A stretch of 16,650 bases of DNA. It comes from Euryarchaeota archaeon UBA19. GTDB taxonomy: Archaea > Thermoplasmatota > Poseidoniia > Poseidoniales > Thalassarchaeaceae. Location of the stretch: contig DAPQ01000031.1 of the NCBI GenBank assembly GCA_002502175.1, forward strand, positions 1 through 16,650. The letters run 5' to 3'. Positions 1 to 7,300 of the stretch are shown here, in pieces. The position numbers were made by a program, and so were the translations under genes. Every line of letters starts with the position of its first letter. Within the stretch, counting starts at the first letter, position 1. Below the pieces are notes generated by a model, which saw only the letters and a list, made by a program, of their open reading frames with translations, was not told where the DNA came from and ran no database searches.

Positions 1-36
1 TGACCTTGTCCTTGACCTTGTCCCTGTCCGTCTTGG
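1..36. repeat. Hexamer tandem repeat encoding Gly-Gln linker
   Basis: On the minus strand a GGNCAA hexamer is repeated about five times and encodes alternating Gln and Gly at the 3' edge of the visible gene. The repeat runs off the window. It is in frame, so copy-number changes would alter only linker length. Confidence 0.7.
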
Positions 37-539
37 TCGGAATCTCCACCGCCATCAGTTCCGCCGTCTCCAGTACCCTCTCCGTTGTCACCGTAATCCG
101 GATCGTACGCATCTGGGATACCGTCGCCATCCGAATCCGACATCGACCCGTTGTTAGGGTCGTTCGGGAACGGATCGTTGGCGTCATCTTGCCCATCACC
201 ATCGGTGTCTGCCGAGTTGGGGTTGGTACCGGACGCGTACTCCTGAGAGTTCGTCAATCCGTCACCGTCTGGGTCCGCGTTAGCGTCACTAGCCGAGTTC
301 GGATTTAGTCCGTATGCAACCTCCCAACCGTCCGGTAGACCGTCATTGTCGGTGTCGGGGTTGGTGGGGTCCGTGCCTTCAGCTGTCTCCTCTGCGTTTG
401 TCAAACCGTCTCCGTCCCAGTCGGCTCCTCCGTCGGAGGGGTCGAGTGGGTCAGAACCATCGGCTGAAACGCCAACGGAACCGGCCATCAAAACAAGGAG
501 CAGCGCAATCATCATGCTCGTATTCTTTGTTTTCTGCAT
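1..539 (-). CDS. Secreted protein with thrombospondin type-3-like Ca-binding repeats (partial, 5' part)
   Basis: Reading the minus strand from the ATG at 539 gives 179 residues that stay open to the window edge, so the C-terminus is missing. Residues 1-26 form a signal peptide (basic N-terminus KTK, hydrophobic MMIALLLVLMAG, likely cleavage after VSA26). The mature part is built of Asp-rich calcium-binding repeats: WDGDGLTNAEE (41-51), DTDNDGLPDGWE (62-73), DPDGDGLTNSQEY (89-101), DTDGDGQDD (111-119) and DSDGDGIPDAYDPD (135-148). Such D-x-D-G-D-G loops are known from thrombospondin type 3 repeats and bind Ca2+ in extracellular proteins. After residue 150 the chain becomes a low-complexity Gly/Asp/Gln linker ending in repeated GQ. 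A later ATG pair (residues 9-10) could also start the protein. No Shine-Dalgarno site is evident. Role (adhesion, spacer of a larger surface protein) is inference; the fold of the repeats is well supported. Confidence 0.85.
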   Translation of the reverse strand, partial: MQKTKNTSMMIALLLVLMAGSVGVSADGSDPLDPSDGGADWDGDGLTNAEETAEGTDPTNPDTDNDGLPDGWEVAYGLNPNSASDANADPDGDGLTNSQEYASGTNPNSADTDGDGQDDANDPFPNDPNNGSMSDSDGDGIPDAYDPDYGDNGEGTGDGGTDGGGDSDQDGQGQGQGQG

Positions 540-554
540 TTTCTTTTCACTTCC

Positions 555-585
555 AAAAATCAGTTCAGAGAACCCGCCGTTCTCT
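555..585 (-). promoter_or_regulatory. Hairpin followed by T5, just upstream of the TSP3-repeat gene (possible terminator or attenuator)
   Basis: A perfect 7-bp inverted repeat, AGAGAAC-CCGCC-GTTCTCT, occupies 567-585. On the minus strand it is followed after 7 nt by five T residues (559-555), 16 nt before the ATG at 539. Stem plus T-run resembles an intrinsic terminator, which at this position would end transcription from the upstream operon or act as an attenuator of the downstream gene. Function is inferred from structure only. Confidence 0.4.
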
Positions 586-765
586 CTTTCCGTTGAATGC
601 TCGCGCTCGTCCTTGCGCGAAGCTAATTCCTCCGGGAGTGACGGATGCTATTTTGGAGCCTACTAGATATGCCTTCCACAACCGCTCTAAACGTAGCACT
701 GCGCCCCATTTGCGGTTTTTGTGGAATTGCTGTATAACTTCGTTTGCTCCTCCTCTTTTACGCAT
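565..765 (-). CDS. Doubtful small basic ORF (66 aa)
   Basis: An ATG-started frame at 765 encodes a 66-residue, strongly basic peptide (begins MRKRGGANEV, ends GKRERRVL) with no membrane segment or metal motif that I recognise. It would sit in line with its neighbours: 114 nt after the zinc-ribbon gene and 25 nt before the TSP3-repeat gene. Against it: no Shine-Dalgarno site, no TATA box at the right distance, no recognised family, and it overlaps three of the hairpins in this interval, which may mean the sequence is constrained as RNA rather than protein. A second, shorter frame (687-785, 32 codons) overlaps it and is no better supported. I keep it only as a possibility. Confidence 0.2.
   Translation of the reverse strand: MRKRGGANEVIQQFHKNRKWGAVLRLERLWKAYLVGSKIASVTPGGISFAQGRARAFNGKRERRVL
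599..623. other. GC-rich hairpin
   Basis: GCTCGCGC (599-606) pairs with GCGCGAAGC (615-623) with one bulged A and an 8-nt loop. The CGCGC/GCGCG core is very stable. It lies about 60 nt upstream of the TSP3-repeat gene start, on the side that would be its leader. Confidence 0.4.
674..726. other. Long stem-loop, 12-bp stem with 26-nt loop
   Basis: TTCCACAACCGC (674-685) is complementary to the segment 712-726, which reads GCGG, then an unpaired TTT, then TTGTGGAA. A GC pair at each end (671-672 with 729-730) can extend the stem past a small internal mismatch. The loop (686-711) is purely single-stranded in the simplest fold. No known RNA family was recognised. Confidence 0.45.
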
Positions 766-785
766 CCAATCTCACGGGCTTTCAT

Positions 786-804
786 AGGGAACCCACCGTT
801 CCCT
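786..804. other. Hairpin, sister of the one at 567-585
   Basis: AGGGAAC-CCACC-GTTCCCT forms a perfect 7-bp stem with a 5-nt loop. Compared with 567-585, one stem pair has changed from A-T to G-C on both sides (compensatory change) and the loop differs by one base. The two copies are 219 bp apart and in the same orientation. Confidence 0.5.
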
Positions 805-841
805 CTAATTTGTGAGCCATTACGTGGCTATATCAAGAGTT

Positions 842-866
842 CCCGAGCCTGATTCGGGCTGTTTTT
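842..866 (+). terminator. Possible hairpin-plus-T5 element on the plus strand
   Basis: CCCGA (842-846) pairs with TCGGG (854-858) around a 7-nt loop, and a T5 run follows at 862-866. In form this is an intrinsic-terminator-like element for plus-strand transcription, yet no plus-strand gene precedes it. It lies 22-38 nt past the stop of the minus-strand zinc-ribbon gene, so it may instead protect that mRNA's 3' end or stop antisense transcription. Confidence 0.25.
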
Positions 867-879
867 GGATAATTTTCCT

Positions 880-1242
880 TCAAGGAGTCAGTGCCGCGAG
901 TTCCGCTCGGAATTTTGTCGAACCCATGAAGTGGAGAACCGGAGTCGCTAAAGTCCCAATAATTAGAGTGCCCAGAAGTAGATTTGACCACAATTCAATT
1001 CCCGTTCCAAATGAGAAGAATAGTAGCCATCCTGCAAGGAGAAAACCCCACGGCCTGAAGCGGCGAGCGAAAAGTGCTGAACGTGCTCGAACTAACTCGT
1101 TTGAGTATAGGGCTGTTTCCTCACCCTCAGCCAGCATATCGTTCTCGGTAGCGCAACGGACGCAAACCTGGTAGCGGGGGCCATTACCACTAACGAACTG
1201 AGAGTTCGGGTAGTTTTGGGTGCACATGCGACAGACTGGCAT
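880..1242 (-). CDS. Small zinc-ribbon protein with two membrane helices
   Basis: From the ATG at 1242 this is a 120-residue protein beginning MPVCRMC. Residues C4, C7, C27 and C30 make a CX2C-X19-CX2C zinc ribbon right at the N-terminus. A charged linker (31-63) leads to two hydrophobic stretches, about 64-82 and 85-106, separated by only a few residues, so they form a tight membrane hairpin; the last 14 residues are polar. The frame stays open upstream to a TTG at 1278, adding 12 residues, but the ATG puts the first Cys at position 4, which is usual for zinc-ribbon proteins, and no good ribosome site precedes either. It follows the pabB-pabA stop by 38 nt and may be cotranscribed with it. 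I do not recognise the family; a role in pABA synthesis is not implied by anything in its sequence. Confidence 0.75.
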   Translation of the reverse strand: MPVCRMCTQNYPNSQFVSGNGPRYQVCVRCATENDMLAEGEETALYSNELVRARSALFARRFRPWGFLLAGWLLFFSFGTGIELWSNLLLGTLIIGTLATPVLHFMGSTKFRAELAALTP

Positions 1243-1280
1243 AGACGTCAACCTTGCCAGCGAACATCGCTCCTTCAACG

Positions 1281-3527
1281 CTACGGTCGTCTAACCTGTT
1301 TGTTGGGTGCAAACTTGCTAACTTTGTTCGAGAAATTAAGGAATGATCTAAGCAAGGCTAGTCCATCTGGACTACCGACTGATTCAGGATGGAATTGAAC
1401 TCCCTCTATAGGAAGAGAAGGATGACTTAACCCCATAATCAAACTTCCAGATTCATCCCATGAGTTTGCTATGATGTCCTCGTTGGTCGCCTCTAGTACC
1501 AAGCTATTATAGCGCATCATCACAACCTCCTCTGAGGCATTTTGGAACAGACCCGAGCCATCATGAGTGATTCTTGATGGCACTCCGTGAACTGCGCCCA
1601 GAGGAGATTCAATTAGATTCCATCCTGCTGCAAGACCAATCGCTTGGTGACCCAAACACCAACCAAGTAATGGGATAGGGGTATCCAATATTTTCAATCT
1701 ATTTTGCAGAGCCCTGTGAGCAATTTCCATGCTTAAAGGAGAAACTTCTGGACGAGAAGGACCTGGACCGAGTATGATATGTGTAGGACGGTGAGTATCT
1801 AGCCAGGTATCGACTTGGGTACTTGTATCGATTTTTTCAACCGGTCTACCCTCAACAATCGTCACCTTTGCTCCGAGTCGATGTAACGATTCAGCGATAT
1901 TGTTTGTGAAGGAATCTAGGTTGTCCACTAATAGAACGTGATAATCGATTTCCGAATTGGATTTCTTTGGAAGTCCGGGAGATATTCTACCCAATGCTCC
2001 TTTGACCTTGGGGAGAGGTAGTATGCCAACTTCTCTCTCGGGTAATTCTTCACTACTGAATCCAGTTCGGAATCCCCACGTCGCTTCGGTTACTGCAGCC
2101 GCCTTCCATCGTGCTTCCTCAACCTCATCGGCGGGATTAGAGTCGATTACAACCCCTCCACCTGCCTGAACCGTAGCATACCATGATTCCGGGCCACTGC
2201 GAGCCTCCATAGTTCGAATTAGGATATTCCAATCGGCCTGTCCAGCGCTTTGGTTAAGATGGCCGATTGATCCTGTCCAAGCACTTCTCGGCGAACCCTC
2301 TAGTTGGTCGATTGCTGCCATAGTCACAACCTTTGGACAACCGGTGATTGAGCCACCTGGGAATAAGGCCGCTAGAGATTTTCCTGCACTATTATTTGGG
2401 CTAAGTTTTCCCTCCACTCCGGAAACCAAATGTTGCACATTTGCCAAAGCTTCAATGCGGCAATCAGACCAATGTACACTGCCGCTTTGACAAACAGAAG
2501 AAAGATCGTGCCGTTCCAAATCTACCAACATCAAGTGCTCTGCCATTTCTTTTTCTGATGATGCTAATTCTAACCGCAGAGCAGAATCTTCCTTCTCGTT
2601 CTTTCCTCTCGCCCTCGTTCCCTTTATTGGTCTAGTTGAGACAATTCCAGATTCAAGGCGCATCAATCGCTCAGGAGAGGCTGAGGCGACGGTCCAACCG
2701 TGATCTGCTAAGTACAGCCATGAGGAGAAAGGGGCTGGATTAGAATGAGTCATTCGAAGGAATGTATCCCACGGTTGACCAGACATTTCACCTTGCCATC
2801 TGCGGCCATAATTCACCTGATAGAGATGGCCGCCACGAATCGATTCGCGGATTTTCTCGACTTTTCTCGCATGTTCAGAATCGCTCTCGCTATCGGGCAC
2901 TATTGATTCTGGTCTGGCTGGCATTTGTAAGTCCGAAAGTGTGGGTAATTCTTGCTCTAACCATTGATGTCCCTCAATCGCAATTAATCGCAATTGATTG
3001 TTAGCACGTTCGTGTATCCACCATGCATCGCATCGCCACAAAACACCTAGCAGCGTACCAGGTTCAGGTGTATTCGCCAAACGAATAGAATTTGACCAGC
3101 GACCTAAATCATATCCAAGTAAGCCCGCGAATCCACCTGGTGTAATCGAGTGTTGTTCATTCAGGTCTACTTCGATTTCATGCTCAGCGACAATAGACAG
3201 TGCTTGCTCTAAAGTCGCTGGATTATACTCCTCCTCTATATGCCAACGCCCTTCTACTAGTCGCTGACGAACTAAGTTGAGTGGAGGAGGATTCCCTAGG
3301 TGTATTTCCCCACGAAGGGCAGAACCAGTAGGGGCATCTTCGCCATACGGTTCAAAGAAAAGGAAGCGAATACTATCCAATGATGGAAGCATCGACTTTT
3401 GTGACAGGTCAGTTACAGGTCCGCCTGAATGAAGAAGCAATTCATCCCCTCCACGAGTTTTAGCCTGCAACATGGAAATTAGAGGAGATTCAAGCGAGTT
3501 ATCCTCTGTTCGTTCAATTACTCGCAT
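1281..3527 (-). CDS. pabBA: Aminodeoxychorismate synthase, PabB-PabA fusion
   Basis: This 748-residue protein joins a chorismate-binding synthase domain (about 215-485) and a class I glutamine amidotransferase domain (about 528-733). Together they would make 4-amino-4-deoxychorismate from chorismate and glutamine in the cytoplasm. The synthase part shows PIKGTRARG (300-308), VDLERHD (335-341) and FPGGSITGCPK (389-399). K302 in PIKGT is the residue known as the nucleophile of PabB; anthranilate synthases (TrpE) have Ala there (PIAGT), which is why I call PabB and not TrpE. The amidotransferase part has DNLDSF (535-540), LGPGPSRP (586-593), the nucleophile Cys624 in GWCLGHQ, and H713/E715 in FHPES. 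The order (synthase first, glutaminase last) is opposite to the PabA-PabB order known from fungi, plants and some bacteria. The usual RND is RHD here. The gene overlaps pabC by 14 nt and has its own Shine-Dalgarno site. Confidence 0.88.
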   Translation of the reverse strand: MRVIERTEDNSLESPLISMLQAKTRGGDELLLHSGGPVTDLSQKSMLPSLDSIRFLFFEPYGEDAPTGSALRGEIHLGNPPPLNLVRQRLVEGRWHIEEEYNPATLEQALSIVAEHEIEVDLNEQHSITPGGFAGLLGYDLGRWSNSIRLANTPEPGTLLGVLWRCDAWWIHERANNQLRLIAIEGHQWLEQELPTLSDLQMPARPESIVPDSESDSEHARKVEKIRESIRGGHLYQVNYGRRWQGEMSGQPWDTFLRMTHSNPAPFSSWLYLADHGWTVASASPERLMRLESGIVSTRPIKGTRARGKNEKEDSALRLELASSEKEMAEHLMLVDLERHDLSSVCQSGSVHWSDCRIEALANVQHLVSGVEGKLSPNNSAGKSLAALFPGGSITGCPKVVTMAAIDQLEGSPRSAWTGSIGHLNQSAGQADWNILIRTMEARSGPESWYATVQAGGGVVIDSNPADEVEEARWKAAAVTEATWGFRTGFSSEELPEREVGILPLPKVKGALGRISPGLPKKSNSEIDYHVLLVDNLDSFTNNIAESLHRLGAKVTIVEGRPVEKIDTSTQVDTWLDTHRPTHIILGPGPSRPEVSPLSMEIAHRALQNRLKILDTPIPLLGWCLGHQAIGLAAGWNLIESPLGAVHGVPSRITHDGSGLFQNASEEVVMMRYNSLVLEATNEDIIANSWDESGSLIMGLSHPSLPIEGVQFHPESVGSPDGLALLRSFLNFSNKVSKFAPNKQVRRP

Positions 3528-4308
3528 TTAAGCCCTCCAAATCTTCCAATCTCATCCATGCGGTCTGTAATCGAATCATCCAGGTGTTGTAGGCCGCTTG
3601 ATACAATCTACCATTTGGTTGACCAATTTGCCGTCCATCAATTTCACCTAATGCCTGAACTCCTAAGCCACTTCCTAAGACTATCATCTCAGAAGCCCTT
3701 AGCAACATTGGTAGAGTCAGTCTAGCTTCCCTAACTGGCACTCCAGCACTCTCGATACCTTCTCTGATTTGTTCTAAAGTAACAGAGTCTAGTGCACCGT
3801 CCGAGGGCTTTGGATAGTAGGCAACTCCATCATTATCCAGCAAAATAGGCATACACCTATCTCCATCAACTAGAATATCTCCATCGAATAGAAGAGATAT
3901 ATCCACTCCATGCTCGTTCGCTACCTCTCGAGCATCAAAATAGGGTTGCCAATCGCCGTGTTTAGTCCCTCTTACTGAACCGTCCCATCGAGGTGCTGCA
4001 AGGCTAATTGCGCTCATTGGATTGGGCCATTTTCCGTTCACTCTAGGAATTAATTTGACGTCTCCATTTGGATTTACTCCGATCTTAATCAAAAATGGAG
4101 CCTGATTTTCTCCAACCACTGATTGGCCCGGAATCTCTGTCTTACTGAGCGCTTCGAAGATAAGTTCCGCTAGGTTGTTTGGAAGATTGAATCCTAATCT
4201 CTCAGCGTGTCGAAAAAGACGAGCAATATGCAAGTCGGCTGCTAATAGCCGGGACCCTCCATCCCAAGCGACGGTAGTGAATACCTCGGAACGGGGATCA
4301 CCATCCAT
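3514..4308 (-). CDS. pabC: Class IV PLP aminotransferase-fold protein, probable aminodeoxychorismate lyase (PabC)
   Basis: The 264-residue protein has the fold-type IV pattern: EVFTTVAWDG (8-17), the arm LHIARLFRHAERLGF (26-40), the likely PLP lysine K116 in GTKHGDW, the segment EHGVDISLLFDGD (132-144), and the C-terminal SGLGVQALGEIDGRQIG (213-229), the place of the phosphate-binding turn. Such enzymes include aminodeoxychorismate lyase, branched-chain and D-amino acid aminotransferases. Its overlap with the PabB-PabA gene makes ADC lyase (ADC to p-aminobenzoate plus pyruvate) the best call. Two things are unlike the family: the conserved Glu of the (V-x-E)...NLF segment appears as D148 in ILVDGDRCMPIL, and the Arg that follows the lysine in KHLNR is Trp. 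The start ATG at 4308 has a GAGGT two bases upstream and follows the giant gene by 44 nt. Confidence 0.75.
   Translation of the reverse strand: MDGDPRSEVFTTVAWDGGSRLLAADLHIARLFRHAERLGFNLPNNLAELIFEALSKTEIPGQSVVGENQAPFLIKIGVNPNGDVKLIPRVNGKWPNPMSAISLAAPRWDGSVRGTKHGDWQPYFDAREVANEHGVDISLLFDGDILVDGDRCMPILLDNDGVAYYPKPSDGALDSVTLEQIREGIESAGVPVREARLTLPMLLRASEMIVLGSGLGVQALGEIDGRQIGQPNGRLYQAAYNTWMIRLQTAWMRLEDLEGLNASN
3533..3538 (-). promoter_or_regulatory. Shine-Dalgarno site of pabBA
   Basis: GGAGGG on the minus strand lies 5 nt upstream of the ATG at 3527 and inside the end of pabC. It supports this start and shows that translation of the overlapped gene is initiated internally. Confidence 0.7.
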
Positions 4309-4352
4309 ATACCTCGATAGATGAATAGGGCTTCAACCCGATGCTGATACAA

Positions 4353-7300
4353 TCAGAGCATTTCGTCTAAGAAAGATGTGTCAATATCATCGTCTTCTGA
4401 TTCTTCTTCATCCAAATCATCGAAGTTTAGATCGTCAGCCATGTCATCAAGGTCACCAAGGTCTAGTTCTTCTTCCTCATCTCCGAGTAATTCGTCCATA
4501 ACGCTACTATCTGCGGATGGCGTTGGCTCTAGATCCTCTTCCAATGGGGCTCCCGCACTAGCCATAGTCTCGGTGTAATCGCTCTTGCTTTCATCTGAAG
4601 AGTCGCCTTCCTTACGCCTAGCATTAGCGACTAGTCCCTCATCAATTTCCAATTCATCTGCGCCGAAGTCTTCGTCATCGGTAAGGCCAGCAGCCTCCCG
4701 CTCCATTTGCTCTTCCAACTCGACTTCAAGAGCACCCATCTCCCAAGGCTCAGGAGCAGAATCACCTCTTGGCCTGATGAACATCATTGCACCGATTAGG
4801 AACATTACTACTGATAGTGCAATGATTACCATGTTCATGTCGCCTGCTAGTATTCTATCGACCCAGGACTCACCTGCGGCATCATCACCTGGTTGGGTAG
4901 TACCAAAGCTGGATTCTTCCCAAGGTGGAACTTCTACTGGGTCGGCATAGAATGTGTGAACTTCTCCATTATAGGTTACAATCTCAATCCAATATGTTTC
5001 TTCACGGTCAATCATTTCACCATTGAATTCATTGAGAATCAATATCGTATCTCTCATACCAGACTTAACCAGAGAAGCGTTTCTTGTGTCATCGAACGAT
5101 TCTAGGCTGACAAAGGCGTAGTAACTTGCATACATTGGGTCCTCGGCATTATCCCAACTTACCTCGATCAGAGAACCTGCAGCATTCCAACTGGCCCGAA
5201 TACCACTAACATCTGGACACTCAGGACACGGGTCGGCGGATAGTTCGTCTGCAAGTTCTATCCAAGTACTGGCAAGATTGTCCGTCCAAGCATTTCCTGA
5301 CGAATCAACTGCTACCACTGCAACATAGATCCGACGGTTTGGTACCAATGGTGTAGCAATGTCATCTCCATAGGCTGAGAACTCGGTTAGTAGGACTGGA
5401 AGGTCCTGTTCTCTATCAACGACCATTGCGGGTTGTAGGTCATCGATTCTTTGCAATAGAACCGGAGTATCGATTACCGCGTAAATCCAATATTCTGCGA
5501 TGTCAGAGGCATCACTTGATGGGAATTCTACAAACATCGCATTTCCAGCATCATTAGGCCTGTCCCTGAGTACCGGAGCTTGGAGTCGATCAGGCGGAGA
5601 TACGTCTCCACGGTTATCCATTGGGGTAACTAAGACCATATGTTCCGACAAGCCACTTAGGTGCACATTTCCAGATATATCATGAATAGTTACAGTGACG
5701 TAGAGAGGAATCATAGATTGGATTGGACCTACCTCTAAAGTATCTACAGAGCTACCATAAAGCGCACTTTCTGCAGTATATTCTAATTGGAAGTTGGCTC
5801 CAAACTGACGTTGGTTAATGACTACTAAACCACAATCGGATGGGTTTTCACTGCAGGATTCCCAAATCTCGGTTACATTGTTCAATGGGTACTCGGAGAC
5901 CCAAACTGTGTAGAATGAGAAGTCATCAGCGGATGAGCGATTCCAGCGAATATCAATGGCTGAACCGTCATCATTTGGATAATCCCAAGCATCGAGTCCT
6001 GTGACTCGATCTGGCGGTATTGCTTCTCCGTCGAAATCGGCCTCTGGAGTAGCGTCTACGACGAGTACATTGTCGACATCACCATTACCCCAATCGTCGA
6101 AGGCAACAACTCCAATCCAGTAGACGGTTCCATCGATTAGACGACTTGTACCAAGTGAATCAATGATGATTGAAGTCGTTTCACAATTATCGGTATATCC
6201 TGCAACTGGCCAACCCTCCACAGTTGCAGGAGGTTGCCAGCCCGAGGCTGGTAGAGCATATACCGCGTAATAGGTACAGTCCTCCTCAGTATTTGCATCC
6301 CAAGTGACATTGATTCTGCCGCCTTCGTCGTTAGGCACATCGACGGCTGTTGTTCCAGTAATCGGCATCGGCGGAATTCCATCATCTAGGCCACCTGCGG
6401 TAACCACTGGGCCGATTATTGTGGCATTATTGATTGATGATTGTCCGGCTTCGTCTACACAAACCGCCGCAAACCAATACGGAACTCCACCTTCCAATTG
6501 CAGGGCGGTTGTGTTACCAGTACTCCAATGGAATTCGAATGGGTCTGAAAGTCCGACCACGCTGGTAATCTCCTGTTGCACTGCCCAGATCCTAACTCTA
6601 TCCGGGTCAAGTTCGGTACAGGCAGCCCATTCTAGGAAAATGGTACCAGCTGCCCCACCCGAAGCTGGATTTGCGGTCATCCAAGCCGGAGCGGCTGGAA
6701 CCTCATCTGTTGGAGTAATATTTTGTGGATATGTCATTGGAACACCCAATGATCCATCTGCATATTCAATTACAACTGCTGCACGGTATTGGCGATCATC
6801 TCGCAATTCCTCCGTTACACCAGCATTATCCGCTCTGGTTATGGTTGCATTTGTGCGAGACCAGAACCCTGACCTAACGTAGGTAGAGAATGATCCTAAG
6901 TCCTCTTGAGTAGGCTCCCATAATGGGTCAGCAGTTGAATCCCATACATACAATCGGTAGGCGTGCCAGGCAGCATCTTCTGCTGGTAACCAAGAGGCCT
7001 CGATTACCCCTCCACCATCGTTTGGTCTATCGACTAAATTGGTAATTACGGTTGGAACTTCAATTCGTTCCCAATCGTAAGTTATGCGAACCTGCATTGC
7101 TCCATCTTGAGGGGATTGCATTTGGACATGTAAAATCGCAGATGATGTTCCAGGACCTACAGCAGATATTGCCGATTGGAAGGCCTGTTGTATACCTCCA
7201 TTAGTGGCGGCTAAATCCCAACTTCCAGTATAATTTAGTGAAGTTGAGCGTGCCCAAACCCATGCACCTCTTTGAGGTGCTAACATGGTCATAGTTTCGA

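Larger units (their letters stand above)
540..879. other. 340-bp intergenic region rich in hairpins
   Basis: This stretch lies between the stop of the zinc-ribbon gene and the start of the TSP3-repeat gene, both on the minus strand. It holds no convincing conserved gene. It does hold inverted repeats at 567-585 and 786-804 (7-bp stems), 599-623 (8-bp stem with one bulged base, GCTCGCGC against GCGCGAAGC), 674-726 (12-bp stem with a 3-nt bulge), 815-829 (AGCCA-TTACG-TGGCT) and 842-858 (CCCGA against TCGGG). No tRNA cloverleaf, SRP RNA or RNase P signature was recognised. It could be a long structured 5' leader, a small RNA gene, or both. Confidence 0.5.

Noticed and set aside
6..787. Plus-strand frames rich in Arg, Val or Ser/Pro
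   Set aside because: They are opposite the TSP3-repeat gene or cross the hairpin region; composition is low-complexity with no motif.
540..880. tRNA, SRP RNA or RNase P RNA in the hairpin region
   Set aside because: No T-arm consensus, cloverleaf spacing, SRP helix 8 or RNase P core sequence was found.
1243..1278. Upstream TTG start for the zinc-ribbon protein
   Set aside because: It adds 12 residues before the CX2C with no ribosome site; the ATG at 1242 gives the usual short N-terminus.
1281..3527. Anthranilate synthase (TrpE-TrpG) instead of PabB-PabA
   Set aside because: The active-site PIKGT has the PabB lysine and the overlapping neighbour is a PabC-like protein; still worth testing because the domain order is TrpEG-like.
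4378..4950. Ser-rich plus-strand frames
   Set aside because: They are antisense reflections of the Asp/Glu codons of the giant protein's acidic tail.
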